Made by a program: the position numbers and the translations under genes. From positions 62,001 through 126,000 of the forward strand of contig JBAYJC010000001.1 of NCBI GenBank assembly GCA_041665285.1: DNA of 64,000 nt, given 5' to 3'. Below, piece by piece: positions 54,799 through 63,378 of the stretch. Source of the DNA: JBAYJC01 sp041665285 (GTDB lineage Bacteria > Patescibacteriota > Patescibacteriia > 2-12-FULL-60-25). Position 1 is the first letter of the stretch; every line of letters starts with the position of its first letter. The notes under the pieces were generated by a model. That model was given only the letters and a program-made list of their open reading frames with translations, ran no database searches and was not told where the DNA came from.

Positions 54799-55458
54799 AT
54801 GTTGAACCCGCGTAGCCCTTTTTCCGCCATTGTCCCAGCCTATAATGAAGAAAAGACCGTAGGCCGGGTTGTCCGTGCACTGATGGTGAGCGGCGCCTTT
54901 CGCGATGTCATCGTTGTGAGCGATGGGTCAAAGGATCACACCGCAGGAGAGGCGCGGCGTGCAGGAGCGAGTATTGTGCTTGCATCGCGGAAAAACGCAG
55001 GGAAAGGGATGGCGCTTCGTAAGGGTGCGAAACTCGCAAAGACAAAGTACCTCTTTTTTTGCGATGCAGATCTGGTAGGTCTGCAATATGAGCATATTCA
55101 TGCTTTGATCGGCCCAGTCCTGCGCCGTGAGGCAGACATGTGCGTGGGATTTAAGGATCGTGGGCCGTTTTGGACCTGGCTTACATTTCGTCTTCCTCAT
55201 ATTTCTGGCCAGCGTGCCCTTGTTCGAGGGATTTTTGATCGCATTCCTGATCGGTCTATCGCGGGATATCGTGTAGAACTGGCGTTGAATGCCTCTTGCC
55301 GCGCTCTTGGCTGTCGTGTGGCTATGCGCCGGTTACATGGCCTGCATTTTCGCCGTAAGATCACGAAGCTTGGTTTTTGGCAGGGGATACGGCAATACAT
55401 GCGCATGGGATGGGAATTGTCCATGGGGCTTCTCTTGACGTCAGTAAAGCGCGGGTGA
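54799..55458 (+). CDS. Family 2 glycosyltransferase
   Basis: A 219-residue GT-A enzyme: FSAIVPAYNEEKTVGRVV, VIVVSDGSKDHTAGEARRAGA, NAGKGMALRKGA and the metal-binding DAD (FFCDADL). It lacks a membrane segment of obvious type; the C-terminal region is basic and may associate with the membrane. It resembles short GT2 enzymes that add a sugar to dolichyl- or undecaprenyl-phosphate or to an envelope glycan. The acceptor is unknown. Confidence 0.88.
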   Translation: MLNPRSPFSAIVPAYNEEKTVGRVVRALMVSGAFRDVIVVSDGSKDHTAGEARRAGASIVLASRKNAGKGMALRKGAKLAKTKYLFFCDADLVGLQYEHIHALIGPVLRREADMCVGFKDRGPFWTWLTFRLPHISGQRALVRGIFDRIPDRSIAGYRVELALNASCRALGCRVAMRRLHGLHFRRKITKLGFWQGIRQYMRMGWELSMGLLLTSVKRG

Positions 55459-55476
55459 ACGTGCGTTCAGTGACGG

Positions 55477-55505
55477 TTGACGCGCTTCTTGTATCCTCGT
55501 ATACT
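55477..55505 (+). promoter_or_regulatory. ATP synthase operon promoter
   Basis: TTGACG (55477-55482), a 17-base spacer, TATACT (55500-55505). The predicted transcript starts near 55512, which favours ATG 55519 over ATG 55507 as the first start codon. Confidence 0.72.
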
Positions 55506-55518
55506 TATGCCGTCTGTT

Positions 55519-55824
55519 ATGCTGTCCCAGCGCTCACGCGAGGAAAAAAAACCGGTCTTTGCCATGTGGGCTATGGGATTTGTATGGGAAGTATTTATGT
55601 CTATTGCCCTTCCCACGACGCTCTTTGCGTTGGGCGGACGTTGGTTGGATGAGCGACTGCGAGTGAGTCCCTTGTTTGTCCTGCTTGGCCTGGCAACGGC
55701 GCTGGGCATTACCTATATGCTCATGCGACGTAAATCCCGCGAGCTTACGAACAAGCTACGAGAACAGCGTGAGTCCGCTTGTGCACCAGAAGACCTTTCG
55801 TTACGTAAACCCCCACGACCATGA
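55519..55824 (+). CDS. AtpI/AtpZ-like protein
   Basis: A 101-residue protein (105 if the ATG at 55507 is used). Two transmembrane helices (about 14-36 and 50-67) are joined by a short loop (GGRWLDERLRVSPLF) typical of AtpI/AtpZ proteins encoded before F-ATP synthase genes; these are linked to c-ring assembly or magnesium handling. It overlaps atpB by four bases. Confidence 0.82.
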   Translation: MLSQRSREEKKPVFAMWAMGFVWEVFMSIALPTTLFALGGRWLDERLRVSPLFVLLGLATALGITYMLMRRKSRELTNKLREQRESACAPEDLSLRKPPRP

Positions 55825-56660
55825 TCAATATCCCTGTGGCGGCTGAGACCGTCCTTTACATTGGTTCGTTCCCGATTTCCAATGCGTTGATGAACGCGGT
55901 GCTTGCGATGCTTGTGCTCGTTGTTGCTTCTTGGTACCTCAAGCATTTTGCTAAAGAGCGTCCCAAGCGTTTTCAGAATGCGGTAGAGATGGTTTTGGAA
56001 TTTTTGTTTGGCTTTTTTGATCGTGTGACAGGAGACCGCGAAAAATCAAAGCAGTTTCTTCCGATCGCTGGCACGCTCTTCCTTTTTATCTTGCTCTGCA
56101 ATTGGATGGGGCTTCTTCCTGGCGTTGGGTCTATTGGCATCTGGGAAGAAGTGCACGGCAAAATGGAGCTTGTCCCATTATTCCGTTCCGCAAACAGCGA
56201 TTTGAATCTCACGTTAGCTATGGCGCTCTTGTCTGTTGTGGGTTCGCATATTATCGGTATTGTTGCCCTTGGTTTCTTTACGCACACGAACAAGTTTTTT
56301 CAGTTTGGCACGGTGTGGAAAGCGCTCAAGAAACTAAAACCAATCGATATTCTCACAGCGCTCGTCGAGTTTGTGGTCGGCATCATTGAGTTTTTCGGTG
56401 AGATCGCCAAGATTGCCTCTTTATCCCTGCGCTTATTCGGCAATGTGTTTGCAGGAGAAGTCTTGCTGGCGGTGATCGCCTCGCTTGTCTCGTATTTCAT
56501 TCCACTTCCCTTCATGGCTATTGAGTTGCTTGTGGGTGTGGTGCAAGCCACGGTGTTCGCCATGCTGACGCTCGTCTACCTCACCATTATGACCAAAGCT
56601 CCGCATGGAGAGAGTCATGAGGAGCACGGAGCGGCCAAACATGCAGAAGCGGCTCATTGA
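55821..56660 (+). CDS. atpB: F-type ATP synthase subunit a
   Basis: A 279-residue polytopic protein. The conserved SLSLRLFGNVFAGE in a late helix carries the essential proton-channel Arg, and LCNWMGLLPG lies in an earlier helix. A His/Glu-rich C-terminal tail (HGESHEEHGAAKHAEAAH) is unusual and may bind metal or be a polar cap. It is the stator half-channel of the Fo motor. It overlaps the upstream AtpI-like gene (ATGA) and is followed by a 141-base structured gap before atpE. Confidence 0.95.
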   Translation: MINIPVAAETVLYIGSFPISNALMNAVLAMLVLVVASWYLKHFAKERPKRFQNAVEMVLEFLFGFFDRVTGDREKSKQFLPIAGTLFLFILLCNWMGLLPGVGSIGIWEEVHGKMELVPLFRSANSDLNLTLAMALLSVVGSHIIGIVALGFFTHTNKFFQFGTVWKALKKLKPIDILTALVEFVVGIIEFFGEIAKIASLSLRLFGNVFAGEVLLAVIASLVSYFIPLPFMAIELLVGVVQATVFAMLTLVYLTIMTKAPHGESHEEHGAAKHAEAAH

Positions 56661-56672
56661 ACGCAGACCTCG

Positions 56673-56692
56673 GCTGTGACACGTGTCACAGC
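56673..56692. repeat. 20-bp perfect palindrome between atpB and atpE
   Basis: GCTGTGACAC/GTGTCACAGC, symmetric around CACGTG and extendable by CTC/GAG with a two-base mismatch. The rest of the atpB-atpE gap (56693-56801) holds weaker pairings (ATGAG/CTCAT, CGACG/CGTCG). It could be a protein-binding site or an mRNA hairpin that insulates the atpE message. Confidence 0.8.
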
Positions 56693-56801
56693 ATGAGAGG
56701 GGGCCTCATCACTTCGGTGGTGCGGCGCCAACTCATTCCTGATAGAACACGCGGCGACGTTAAAAACCTCACACGTTCGTCGACTAGCGGTTCACAATGT
56801 T

Positions 56802-57026
56802 ATGGCAATGGATACCGAGTCACTCCGTCTCATTATTAAGGGCGCGACCATCGCGGTTGGCGGCATTTTGCCGGCCTATTCGATCGGCCGTATCGTGGCC
56901 AAGGCCATGGAATCCATCGGTCGCAACCCAGAAGCAAGCGACAAGCTCTTTGTGCCGATGCTTCTTGGTGCCGCCTTTGCAGAAGCCATCGCTATTTACG
57001 CGTTGGTGGTCGTGTTTACCTTGTAA
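56802..57026 (+). CDS. atpE: F-type ATP synthase subunit c
   Basis: A 74-residue two-helix hairpin. The polar loop GRNPEAS is canonical and the proton-carrying Glu lies in helix 2 (GAAFAEAIAIYAL). No sodium-type Gln/Ser-Thr set is evident, so proton coupling is likely. Helix 1 reads GGILPAYSIGRIVAKAM, with fewer glycines than the usual GxGxGxG packing motif. The start is at 56802 or, two codons later, at 56808. Structured gaps of 141 and 92 bases on either side set this gene apart in the operon. Confidence 0.95.
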   Translation: MAMDTESLRLIIKGATIAVGGILPAYSIGRIVAKAMESIGRNPEASDKLFVPMLLGAAFAEAIAIYALVVVFTL

Positions 57027-57030
57027 GTTA

Positions 57031-57091
57031 GGGGTTAGTTGCTCAGCTCCTGCGGCCAGTTGCCCGGGAGCTCGTCACTGCCTCCTAACAC
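57031..57091 (+). repeat. Stem-loop region between atpE and atpF
   Basis: GTTAGG near the atpE stop can pair with CCTAAC near 57085, enclosing AGCTCC / GGAGCT. With the palindrome upstream of atpE it brackets the c-subunit message, as expected for a segment processed or stabilised to raise c-subunit output. Confidence 0.45.
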
Positions 57092-57118
57092 TCATGCTCA
57101 TCCCTTCATGAAATCTCT

Positions 57119-57658
57119 ATGACAGAAGCTGTAACAGACCCGGGCCTGCTTGGCTCGCTCGGCATCAATGGAAAACTGTTCCTCGCGCAACTCGTCAATT
57201 TTGCGATTGTGTTGTTTGTGGTATGGCGTTGGGCCTACAAGCCACTTCTGAAGATCATGGATGATCGTGAAAAGAAGATTAAACAAGGCTTGCGCGATGC
57301 AGAGCAATCCAAACGTGCCTTGAGTGAAGCGGATGAGAAAAAAGAAGCGCTCCTCCAGTCTGCGCGTATTGAGGCGCATGATCTGATGGAGGAGACCAAG
57401 AAAAATGCAGAGCACGAACGCACGAACATCAAGATTGCCGCGCAAAAGGATCTGGAGCGGCAGTTGGAAGAAGCGCGGGCGCGTCTGCGTCAGGATAAAG
57501 AGGTGATGTTGTCCTCATTGAAAAAAGAAGTAGCAGAACTCGTGGTGCTTGCCACGGAAAAAGTGACAAAGCAGGCACATGACCCCAAGGTGCAACGCGC
57601 CATTATCAGCGATGCCATTGATGGGTTGGATGAGACGCCTGCTACGTCTAAGAAATAA
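57119..57658 (+). CDS. atpF: F-type ATP synthase subunit b
   Basis: A 179-residue protein with an N-terminal transmembrane helix (about 20-40: LFLAQLVNFAIVLFVVWRWA) and a long charged coiled coil (about 45-150), the peripheral stalk. The first 18 residues before the helix are slightly longer than usual. It is followed one base later by atpH. Confidence 0.95.
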   Translation: MTEAVTDPGLLGSLGINGKLFLAQLVNFAIVLFVVWRWAYKPLLKIMDDREKKIKQGLRDAEQSKRALSEADEKKEALLQSARIEAHDLMEETKKNAEHERTNIKIAAQKDLERQLEEARARLRQDKEVMLSSLKKEVAELVVLATEKVTKQAHDPKVQRAIISDAIDGLDETPATSKK

Positions 57659-57659
57659 T

Positions 57660-58214
57660 ATGCCTGCGAAAGATATTGTATTCTTGAATCAACTTGCCAC
57701 GGCGTATCTCGAAGAGCTCGGTGATCGTGAAGAGCAGGATCGTGCTCTCGGAGAGCTGACCGCCATTGCTGAGGCGTTTCGTGGCGATGAGAGCTTTCGT
57801 GACACACTCCTGAATCCAGCACTCTCTGTTACGGAACGAAAGAAGTTTCTCCGCACGGCCTTGGATAATCGCGTGCAAACAAAGACACTGAATACGCTCC
57901 TGACGTTGCTCCACGAACATCGGCTCGCAGACCTCGCGCTTTTCATTGATCGTGTACGCGCCGTGCGTATGCATAAGCACGCGGTTCGCGATGCGCTTGT
58001 CACTTCTGCGGTGCCGTTACTCGATAAGGAGCGAGAACGTATCAAGACAGCGCTTGAACAGAAGTGGGGGACAGCGGTCGCGTTACGCGAACACGTGGAT
58101 CCTTCCTTGATTGCAGGCCTGACAATTGAGGCCGCAGACTGGCATTATGACGCGACCGTGGCAGGACGACTTAAGCGTCTTGGCCAACACCTTGTGACTA
58201 CATCAACCACCTAA
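57660..58214 (+). CDS. atpH: F-type ATP synthase subunit delta
   Basis: A 184-residue protein with the helical N-terminal domain (FLNQLATAYLEELGDRE), the central LLTLLHEHRLADLALFIDRV, and the C-terminal DPSLIAGLTIEAADWHYDATVAGRLKRL, where a canonical subunit has IGG-type GLxIxxxDxxxDGSV. It connects the stalk to the F1 head. Start 57660 directly follows the atpF stop. Confidence 0.93.
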   Translation: MPAKDIVFLNQLATAYLEELGDREEQDRALGELTAIAEAFRGDESFRDTLLNPALSVTERKKFLRTALDNRVQTKTLNTLLTLLHEHRLADLALFIDRVRAVRMHKHAVRDALVTSAVPLLDKERERIKTALEQKWGTAVALREHVDPSLIAGLTIEAADWHYDATVAGRLKRLGQHLVTTSTT

Positions 58215-58215
58215 T

Positions 58216-59769
58216 ATGTCTGAACAATCTGTACGACAAGTAACAGCCGCGCACGAAATCGTTGAAGCTCTGAAGAGTCAAATTCGTGAGTTTCATGAGG
58301 AATCCAAGCTTTCTGAGGTCGGCCGCGTGCTTGAGGTGGGCGACGGCATCGCAAAGATTTCCGGCTTGCGTCATGCGCAAAGCATGGAAATGTTGCAGTT
58401 TGAAGGCGGCGCCATTGGCGTGGCATTGAACTTGGAACAGGATCGCGTGGGCGCCATGCTTCTTTCCGATGTAGAAAAGGTTGCCTCTGGCCAGACCGTG
58501 CGCGGTTTGGGCAAGGTGCTGTCTATCCCTGTGGGCAATGCGGTCATCGGACGCGTAGTCAATCCACTGGGCGTGCCACAGGATGGCAAGGGCCCCATCA
58601 AAGGTGAGGCTGTGTATCCCGTAGAAAAGATTGCGCCGGGTGTTATTGCTCGCAAGGGCGTAGGCACTCCGCTCATGACAGGTGTGAAAGCCGTGGATGC
58701 CTTGATTCCGATTGGTCGCGGTCAACGCGAGCTCATTATTGGAGACCGTCAAACCGGCAAGACAGCCATTGCCATTGACACGATCATCAACCAAAAAGGC
58801 AAGGACGTGATCTGTATTTACGTGGCCATTGGTCAAAAAGCCTCCAAGCTCGCCAAGATTGTCACCAAGCTCGAAGAGGCTGGTGCCATGGAATACACGG
58901 TGATCGTGAATGCGTCTGCTTCTGATCCGGCATCCCTTCAGTACATCGCTCCGTATTCTGGATGTGCGATTGGGGAGTTTTTTATGGAAAAAGGCAAAGA
59001 TGCGCTCGTGGTGTACGACGATCTTTCCAAGCACGCCTGGGCGTATCGCGAAGTCTCTTTGCTTTTGCGACGTCCACCAGGACGCGAAGCCTATCCTGGC
59101 GATGTGTTCTATCTCCACTCTCGCTTGCTTGAACGTGCGGCACGTATGGACGATGCCTCTGGTGGAGGATCACTCACCGCGCTTCCCATCATTGAAACGC
59201 AGGCGGGCGATGTGTCTGCCTACATTCCGACGAACGTCATCTCCATCACAGATGGTCAAATTTTCTTGGAGAGCGACTTGTTCTATCGCGGTGTGCGCCC
59301 GGCCTTGAACGTGGGTCTGTCTGTTTCCCGTGTGGGTGGTGCGGCACAAACCAAGGCCATGAAAAAAGTCGCAGGTCCTCTGCGTCTTGACCTCTCACAG
59401 TTCCGCGAGTTGGAAGCGTTTTCGCAGTTCGCCTCTGATCTGGATGATGCAACGAAAAAGCAGATTGATCGCGGTCGTCGCATTGTGGAAGTGCTGAAGC
59501 AGGGTCAATATCAGCCCATGACCATGGAACATCAGGTCACCGTGCTTTTCGCCGTCACAAAGGGGTATGCGGATGCCGTGGCTTTGGATGATATCCGCGC
59601 TTGGGAAGAAGGACTTCATGCGTTCATGGATCGCAGTGAAGCAAAGACTATTAAGATGCTCGCGGAGAAAAAAGCCATTGAACCAGAGGTGGAGGAGGGC
59701 TTGAAGCGCGGTATCGAAGGATGGAACAAAGAATTTATCGCCAGACAGGAAAAGGCAAAGGTAGGATAA
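58216..59769 (+). CDS. atpA: F-type ATP synthase subunit alpha
   Basis: A 517-residue protein of normal size. It has the P-loop GDRQTGKTA, the VGDGIAKISGL N-terminal barrel, PGREAYPGDVFYLHSRLLERAA and the family signature PALNVGLSVSRVGGAAQ. It forms the non-catalytic nucleotide sites of F1. It starts one base after atpH. Confidence 0.97.
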   Translation: MSEQSVRQVTAAHEIVEALKSQIREFHEESKLSEVGRVLEVGDGIAKISGLRHAQSMEMLQFEGGAIGVALNLEQDRVGAMLLSDVEKVASGQTVRGLGKVLSIPVGNAVIGRVVNPLGVPQDGKGPIKGEAVYPVEKIAPGVIARKGVGTPLMTGVKAVDALIPIGRGQRELIIGDRQTGKTAIAIDTIINQKGKDVICIYVAIGQKASKLAKIVTKLEEAGAMEYTVIVNASASDPASLQYIAPYSGCAIGEFFMEKGKDALVVYDDLSKHAWAYREVSLLLRRPPGREAYPGDVFYLHSRLLERAARMDDASGGGSLTALPIIETQAGDVSAYIPTNVISITDGQIFLESDLFYRGVRPALNVGLSVSRVGGAAQTKAMKKVAGPLRLDLSQFRELEAFSQFASDLDDATKKQIDRGRRIVEVLKQGQYQPMTMEHQVTVLFAVTKGYADAVALDDIRAWEEGLHAFMDRSEAKTIKMLAEKKAIEPEVEEGLKRGIEGWNKEFIARQEKAKVG

Positions 59770-59770
59770 T

Positions 59771-60748
59771 ATGGCCGTTTCTATTCGTCTCATTCGCAGT
59801 CGTCTCAAGTCTACGCGTAGTACGCGGAAGATTATGAAGGCCATGGAACTCGTCTCTGCATCCAAAATGCGAAAGGCGACGTTCTTGACATTGGGGACGC
59901 GCCCTTATGCCACGCTCATTCGCGAGCTCACGCAGAACGTGCGGCGTCTCACGGATCCACGTACCGAACGTCTGCTTGTGGGCACGCCGACGACTTCGGG
60001 AGAGCCCGTGAAAACCCTGGCGATCATCGCGGCCTCTGATCGTGGATTGTGTGGAGGATTCAATACGCAACTTGCCAAGCACGCGCTCGAGTTTCTACAC
60101 AAACGCTTTGGAGAGCAGGTAACGCTTGTCACGGTTGGGAAGCGTGCGGCGCAAGTGGCAAAGCGCGGCAACTATCCAATCCTCGCTTCCTTTGATGCGA
60201 TTTCCAATGCGCCATCTGCGGCGCGTGCAAAACCCGTGACAGATCTGGCGCTTCAAGAATTCATGGCTGGCAGAGCAGATCGCGTATTCCTGATGTACAT
60301 GCAGTTCAAGAGCGCCATGGTGCAAGTGCCAACGATCCAACAGATTCTTCCCATTGTTCCAGAAGAGGAGCTTGCCGTGATGGGGCACCTCTCACCAGAA
60401 GGAGAAGAAGCGGAGCAAGAAGAAGAGCAGGCACAAGAGGAAGAAGAGGCGGTTCTGCAGAAACCAAAACGCTCTGCAGAGGACGAAGAACTTGCCGCCT
60501 TGTTTGAGCCTTCACCGGAAGCGGTTCTCCAACAACTCCTGCCTCGCGAACTCGAAATGCAGGTTTATCAATCCTTGCTTGAATCTTCTGCCTCAGAACA
60601 TGGCGCACGCATGCTTGCGATGAAAAGCGCAGGAGACGCGGCCAGCGACATGATCGATGATCTGACACTCACCCTCAATCAATCGCGACAAAGTGCTATT
60701 ACGCGAGAAATCTCTGAAATATCTGCCGGTAAAGCGGCCATTGAATAA
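59771..60748 (+). CDS. atpG: F-type ATP synthase subunit gamma, with acidic insertion
   Basis: A 325-residue protein against about 285-295 usually. The N-terminal (RLIRSRLKSTRSTRKIMKAMELVSASKMRKA) and C-terminal (AMKSAGDAASDMIDDLTLTLNQSRQSAITREI) coiled-coil rotor helices are canonical. An extra segment of about 40 residues at about 207-245 is almost entirely acidic (long runs of Glu and Gln) before LAALFEPSPE. It sits in the globular part of gamma that faces the c-ring/epsilon region or the outside of the shaft. The insertion may regulate or bind a partner; that is inference. Confidence 0.95.
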   Translation: MAVSIRLIRSRLKSTRSTRKIMKAMELVSASKMRKATFLTLGTRPYATLIRELTQNVRRLTDPRTERLLVGTPTTSGEPVKTLAIIAASDRGLCGGFNTQLAKHALEFLHKRFGEQVTLVTVGKRAAQVAKRGNYPILASFDAISNAPSAARAKPVTDLALQEFMAGRADRVFLMYMQFKSAMVQVPTIQQILPIVPEEELAVMGHLSPEGEEAEQEEEQAQEEEEAVLQKPKRSAEDEELAALFEPSPEAVLQQLLPRELEMQVYQSLLESSASEHGARMLAMKSAGDAASDMIDDLTLTLNQSRQSAITREISEISAGKAAIE

Positions 60749-60752
60749 TCCT

Positions 60753-62141
60753 ATGCCAAAGACAACCTCATCAGAACAGCGCACAGGCACGATCTCGCAA
60801 GTCATCGGTCCTGTGGTGGACGTGGCGTTTGAAGGCGAACTGCCTGCGTTGTACGAAGCGCTTATTATTGACCGCGAAGACGACGAACTCGTGCTTGAGG
60901 TCGAACAGCATCTTGCAGGATCGCAAGTGCGCACGATTGCTATGTCCTCTACGGATGGACTTCAGCGTGGCATGCCTGTCAAAACAACAGGCGCGCCTAT
61001 TTCCGTGCCTGTTGGTCGCGAAACACTTGGGCACATGTTCAATGTGTCTGGGAAAACGATTGATGGAGGCAAACAGGTTGTCTCAAAAAAGCGCTATCCA
61101 ATTCATCGTCCAGCGCCGACATTTGATCAGCAATCCACAAAAGCAGAGATTCTTGAAACCGGCATTAAGGTTATTGATTTGATCTGTCCGTTCTTGAAAG
61201 GCGGCAAAGTCGGTCTCTTTGGCGGTGCGGGCGTGGGCAAAACAGTCATCGTCACAGAGCTCATTCGCAACATCGCAAGCGAACATGGCGGCTTTTCTGT
61301 GTTTGCCGGTGTGGGTGAACGCTCTCGCGAAGGTAATGATCTTTGGCGTGAAATGAAAGAGTCTGGTGTGGTTGATAAAACCACGCTCGTGTTCGGCCAG
61401 ATGAATGAACCACCAGGAGCTCGTGCACGTGTGGCGCTGTCCGCATTGTCCATGGCAGAGTATTTCCGCGATGAAGAACGGCAGGATGTGCTCTTGTTCA
61501 TCGACAATATTTTCCGCTTCACCCAAGCAGGCTCAGAAGTTTCCGCATTACTCGGCCGCATTCCGTCTGCTGTGGGCTATCAGCCAACGCTTGCCACAGA
61601 AATGGGCGCATTGCAGGAACGCATTACCTCCACAAAAAATGGTTCCATCACTTCTGTGCAGGCTGTGTACGTGCCAGCAGACGACTTGACCGACCCAGCG
61701 CCAGCCACCACATTCGCGCACTTGGACTCCACGGTTGTGCTTGCGCGTGCCTTGACAGAGCTCGGTATTTATCCGGCGGTAGATCCGTTGGATTCCTCTT
61801 CCACGATTCTGGATCCGCTGATTGTCGGCGAACGGCATTATCGTGTGGCACGTAGCGTCCAGCGCGTGCTTCAGCGCTATAAGGATTTGCAGGATATTAT
61901 CGCCATTCTCGGCATGGAAGAACTTTCGGATGAAGATAAAGCGGTGGTGGCGCGCGCTCGTAAGATTCAGCGCTTCTTATCCCAGCCGTTCCATGTGGCA
62001 GAAGTTTTCACGGGCAATCCAGGTAAATATGTACCGCTCGCAGAAACCATCCGTGCATTCGAAGAGATTCTCGAAGGCAAACATGATGATAAGCCAGAGC
62101 AGGCATTCTACATGAAGGGCGGTATTGAGGATGTAAAATAA
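60753..62141 (+). CDS. atpD: F-type ATP synthase subunit beta
   Basis: A 462-residue protein with the catalytic P-loop GGAGVGKTV, GERSREGNDLW (catalytic Glu), VLLFIDNIFRFTQAGSEVSALLGR and the family signature PAVDPLDSSS. It catalyses ATP synthesis. Start 60753 (MPKTTSSEQR) follows the atpG stop by four bases and is preceded by ATCCT. Confidence 0.97.
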   Translation: MPKTTSSEQRTGTISQVIGPVVDVAFEGELPALYEALIIDREDDELVLEVEQHLAGSQVRTIAMSSTDGLQRGMPVKTTGAPISVPVGRETLGHMFNVSGKTIDGGKQVVSKKRYPIHRPAPTFDQQSTKAEILETGIKVIDLICPFLKGGKVGLFGGAGVGKTVIVTELIRNIASEHGGFSVFAGVGERSREGNDLWREMKESGVVDKTTLVFGQMNEPPGARARVALSALSMAEYFRDEERQDVLLFIDNIFRFTQAGSEVSALLGRIPSAVGYQPTLATEMGALQERITSTKNGSITSVQAVYVPADDLTDPAPATTFAHLDSTVVLARALTELGIYPAVDPLDSSSTILDPLIVGERHYRVARSVQRVLQRYKDLQDIIAILGMEELSDEDKAVVARARKIQRFLSQPFHVAEVFTGNPGKYVPLAETIRAFEEILEGKHDDKPEQAFYMKGGIEDVK

Positions 62142-62144
62142 TCT

Positions 62145-62597
62145 ATGCGCTTGCGTCTCGTAACCCCTGACCGTTCTCTCTTTGATGAAGAGACGGTTTC
62201 GGTTTCCATCCCTACCTCAGAGGGCGAGGTGACGATCTTACCAGGTCATGCGCCCTTTACCGCGATTGTTGTTGCAGGCATTGCCCGGATGAAAAAAACA
62301 AATGAAGCGATCGAGGAGGTCGCTGTATCAGATGGATTTTTGCATGTGACGAAAGATGGGAATATCACGGTGCTCACAGATACAGCAGAACGCGGGCAAG
62401 AGCTGGATGTGGATGCGATTGAACAGGCAAAAGAACGTGCCAAGGAAGTCATGAAAAAAGCCGCGGCACAAGACGATGTGGCCTTTGCTATGGCGACAGC
62501 CGGTGTGGAGCGCGAGCTCGCGCGTCTGAAGCTGGCGCACAAGCATCGCTCACGGTCCAAGACCATTTCCAGCACCGCAGTACAGCAGGATCATTGA
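62145..62597 (+). CDS. atpC: F-type ATP synthase subunit epsilon
   Basis: A 150-residue protein. The N-terminal beta-sandwich (LVTPDRSLFDEETVSVSIPTSEG, ILPGHAPFTAIV) is followed by the C-terminal helical hairpin (about 85-135). A short basic Ser/Thr tail follows (HKHRSRSKTISS). It is the last gene of the operon; no good terminator follows, and its TGA stop lies inside the -35 box of the next gene. Confidence 0.94.
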   Translation: MRLRLVTPDRSLFDEETVSVSIPTSEGEVTILPGHAPFTAIVVAGIARMKKTNEAIEEVAVSDGFLHVTKDGNITVLTDTAERGQELDVDAIEQAKERAKEVMKKAAAQDDVAFAMATAGVERELARLKLAHKHRSRSKTISSTAVQQDH

Positions 62598-62622
62598 CAT
62601 AACTGGAAAGCTGTGATAATAA
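62594..62622 (+). promoter_or_regulatory. Promoter of the 232-residue orphan
   Basis: TTGACA (62594-62599), a 17-base spacer, TAATAA (62617-62622; GATAAT two bases upstream is an alternative -10). The atpC stop codon overlaps the -35 box. A small CGGC/GCCG hairpin with a T-run lies in the leader. Confidence 0.72.
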
Positions 62623-62679
62623 CAGTTCGGTTAGGAGCGGCAAGGGGCCGTTTTCCTTTGGCCATGAAAGAGGTGGACC

Positions 62680-63378
62680 ATGAGGTTCGAGAGGCGGGAC
62701 CGTTGGACGCACATCTTCTTGGAGGGCGACGAGAGCGAGCACACAGTGCTCCGTGCCGTGGTCAAGGCGTCGTTTGAGCTCGCGCGTCCCGTGGGCATGG
62801 GGCGCATTCACTTTCGGGCCGGTCATACCATGACCGACACGGAGGCTGACTCTTGTATCATGCTTCCGCCTCGCCGCGATATGGTGGTGGGTATGGAGTA
62901 TGTACAGGGACGCCAGTGCAAGACCCGTGTACAAAAGGTTGCGGACGGGCACTTCGTTCTGAGCGACGACGTCTACGAGATGGATCGCGGCGATCCCGCA
63001 CCCATGCTCGAGCGAGCCAAAGTCCTGCTCGCGGGCGCGCAGAGTGCCGACCCTGTGATCACGAGCTACATGTTCAAGGGCGAGTCGCTGACCAAACGGC
63101 TCAAGGAGTACGGCCTGAAGCGGCTGGATGGCGAGAGCGACTGGGAGTTCCGCAAGCGCGTGTTCCCGGACCTATTCGTGGTGGACCGCGCCTGCGCCTT
63201 CGAGTTCCTGGTGGGCGCCAGCTCTGTGGAATGGCACCCCATCGAGCAGATGCTCTACGCTGTTATCACCTTCGAGGAGGGCGGCAAGCCTTGCCGCGGC
63301 ACACTCTCGAAGTTCGCAAAGGACTTCAGCGAGGACCCGCTTGTGGCGCGAGAGCGGGGAAGGGGCGAGGACGTCTGA
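62680..63378 (+). CDS. Orphan protein
   Basis: A 232-residue soluble protein of unknown function. It is rich in Arg, Glu and Phe and has four Cys without paired spacing. The start at 62680 has GAGGTGG upstream. It is among the most GC-rich genes of the window, with nearly all codons ending in C or G (for example GACCGCGCCTGCGCCTTC). It has its own TTGACA promoter and a terminator, like the other orphan cassettes. No motif or relation to the adjacent ATP synthase was seen. Confidence 0.72.
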   Translation: MRFERRDRWTHIFLEGDESEHTVLRAVVKASFELARPVGMGRIHFRAGHTMTDTEADSCIMLPPRRDMVVGMEYVQGRQCKTRVQKVADGHFVLSDDVYEMDRGDPAPMLERAKVLLAGAQSADPVITSYMFKGESLTKRLKEYGLKRLDGESDWEFRKRVFPDLFVVDRACAFEFLVGASSVEWHPIEQMLYAVITFEEGGKPCRGTLSKFAKDFSEDPLVARERGRGEDV

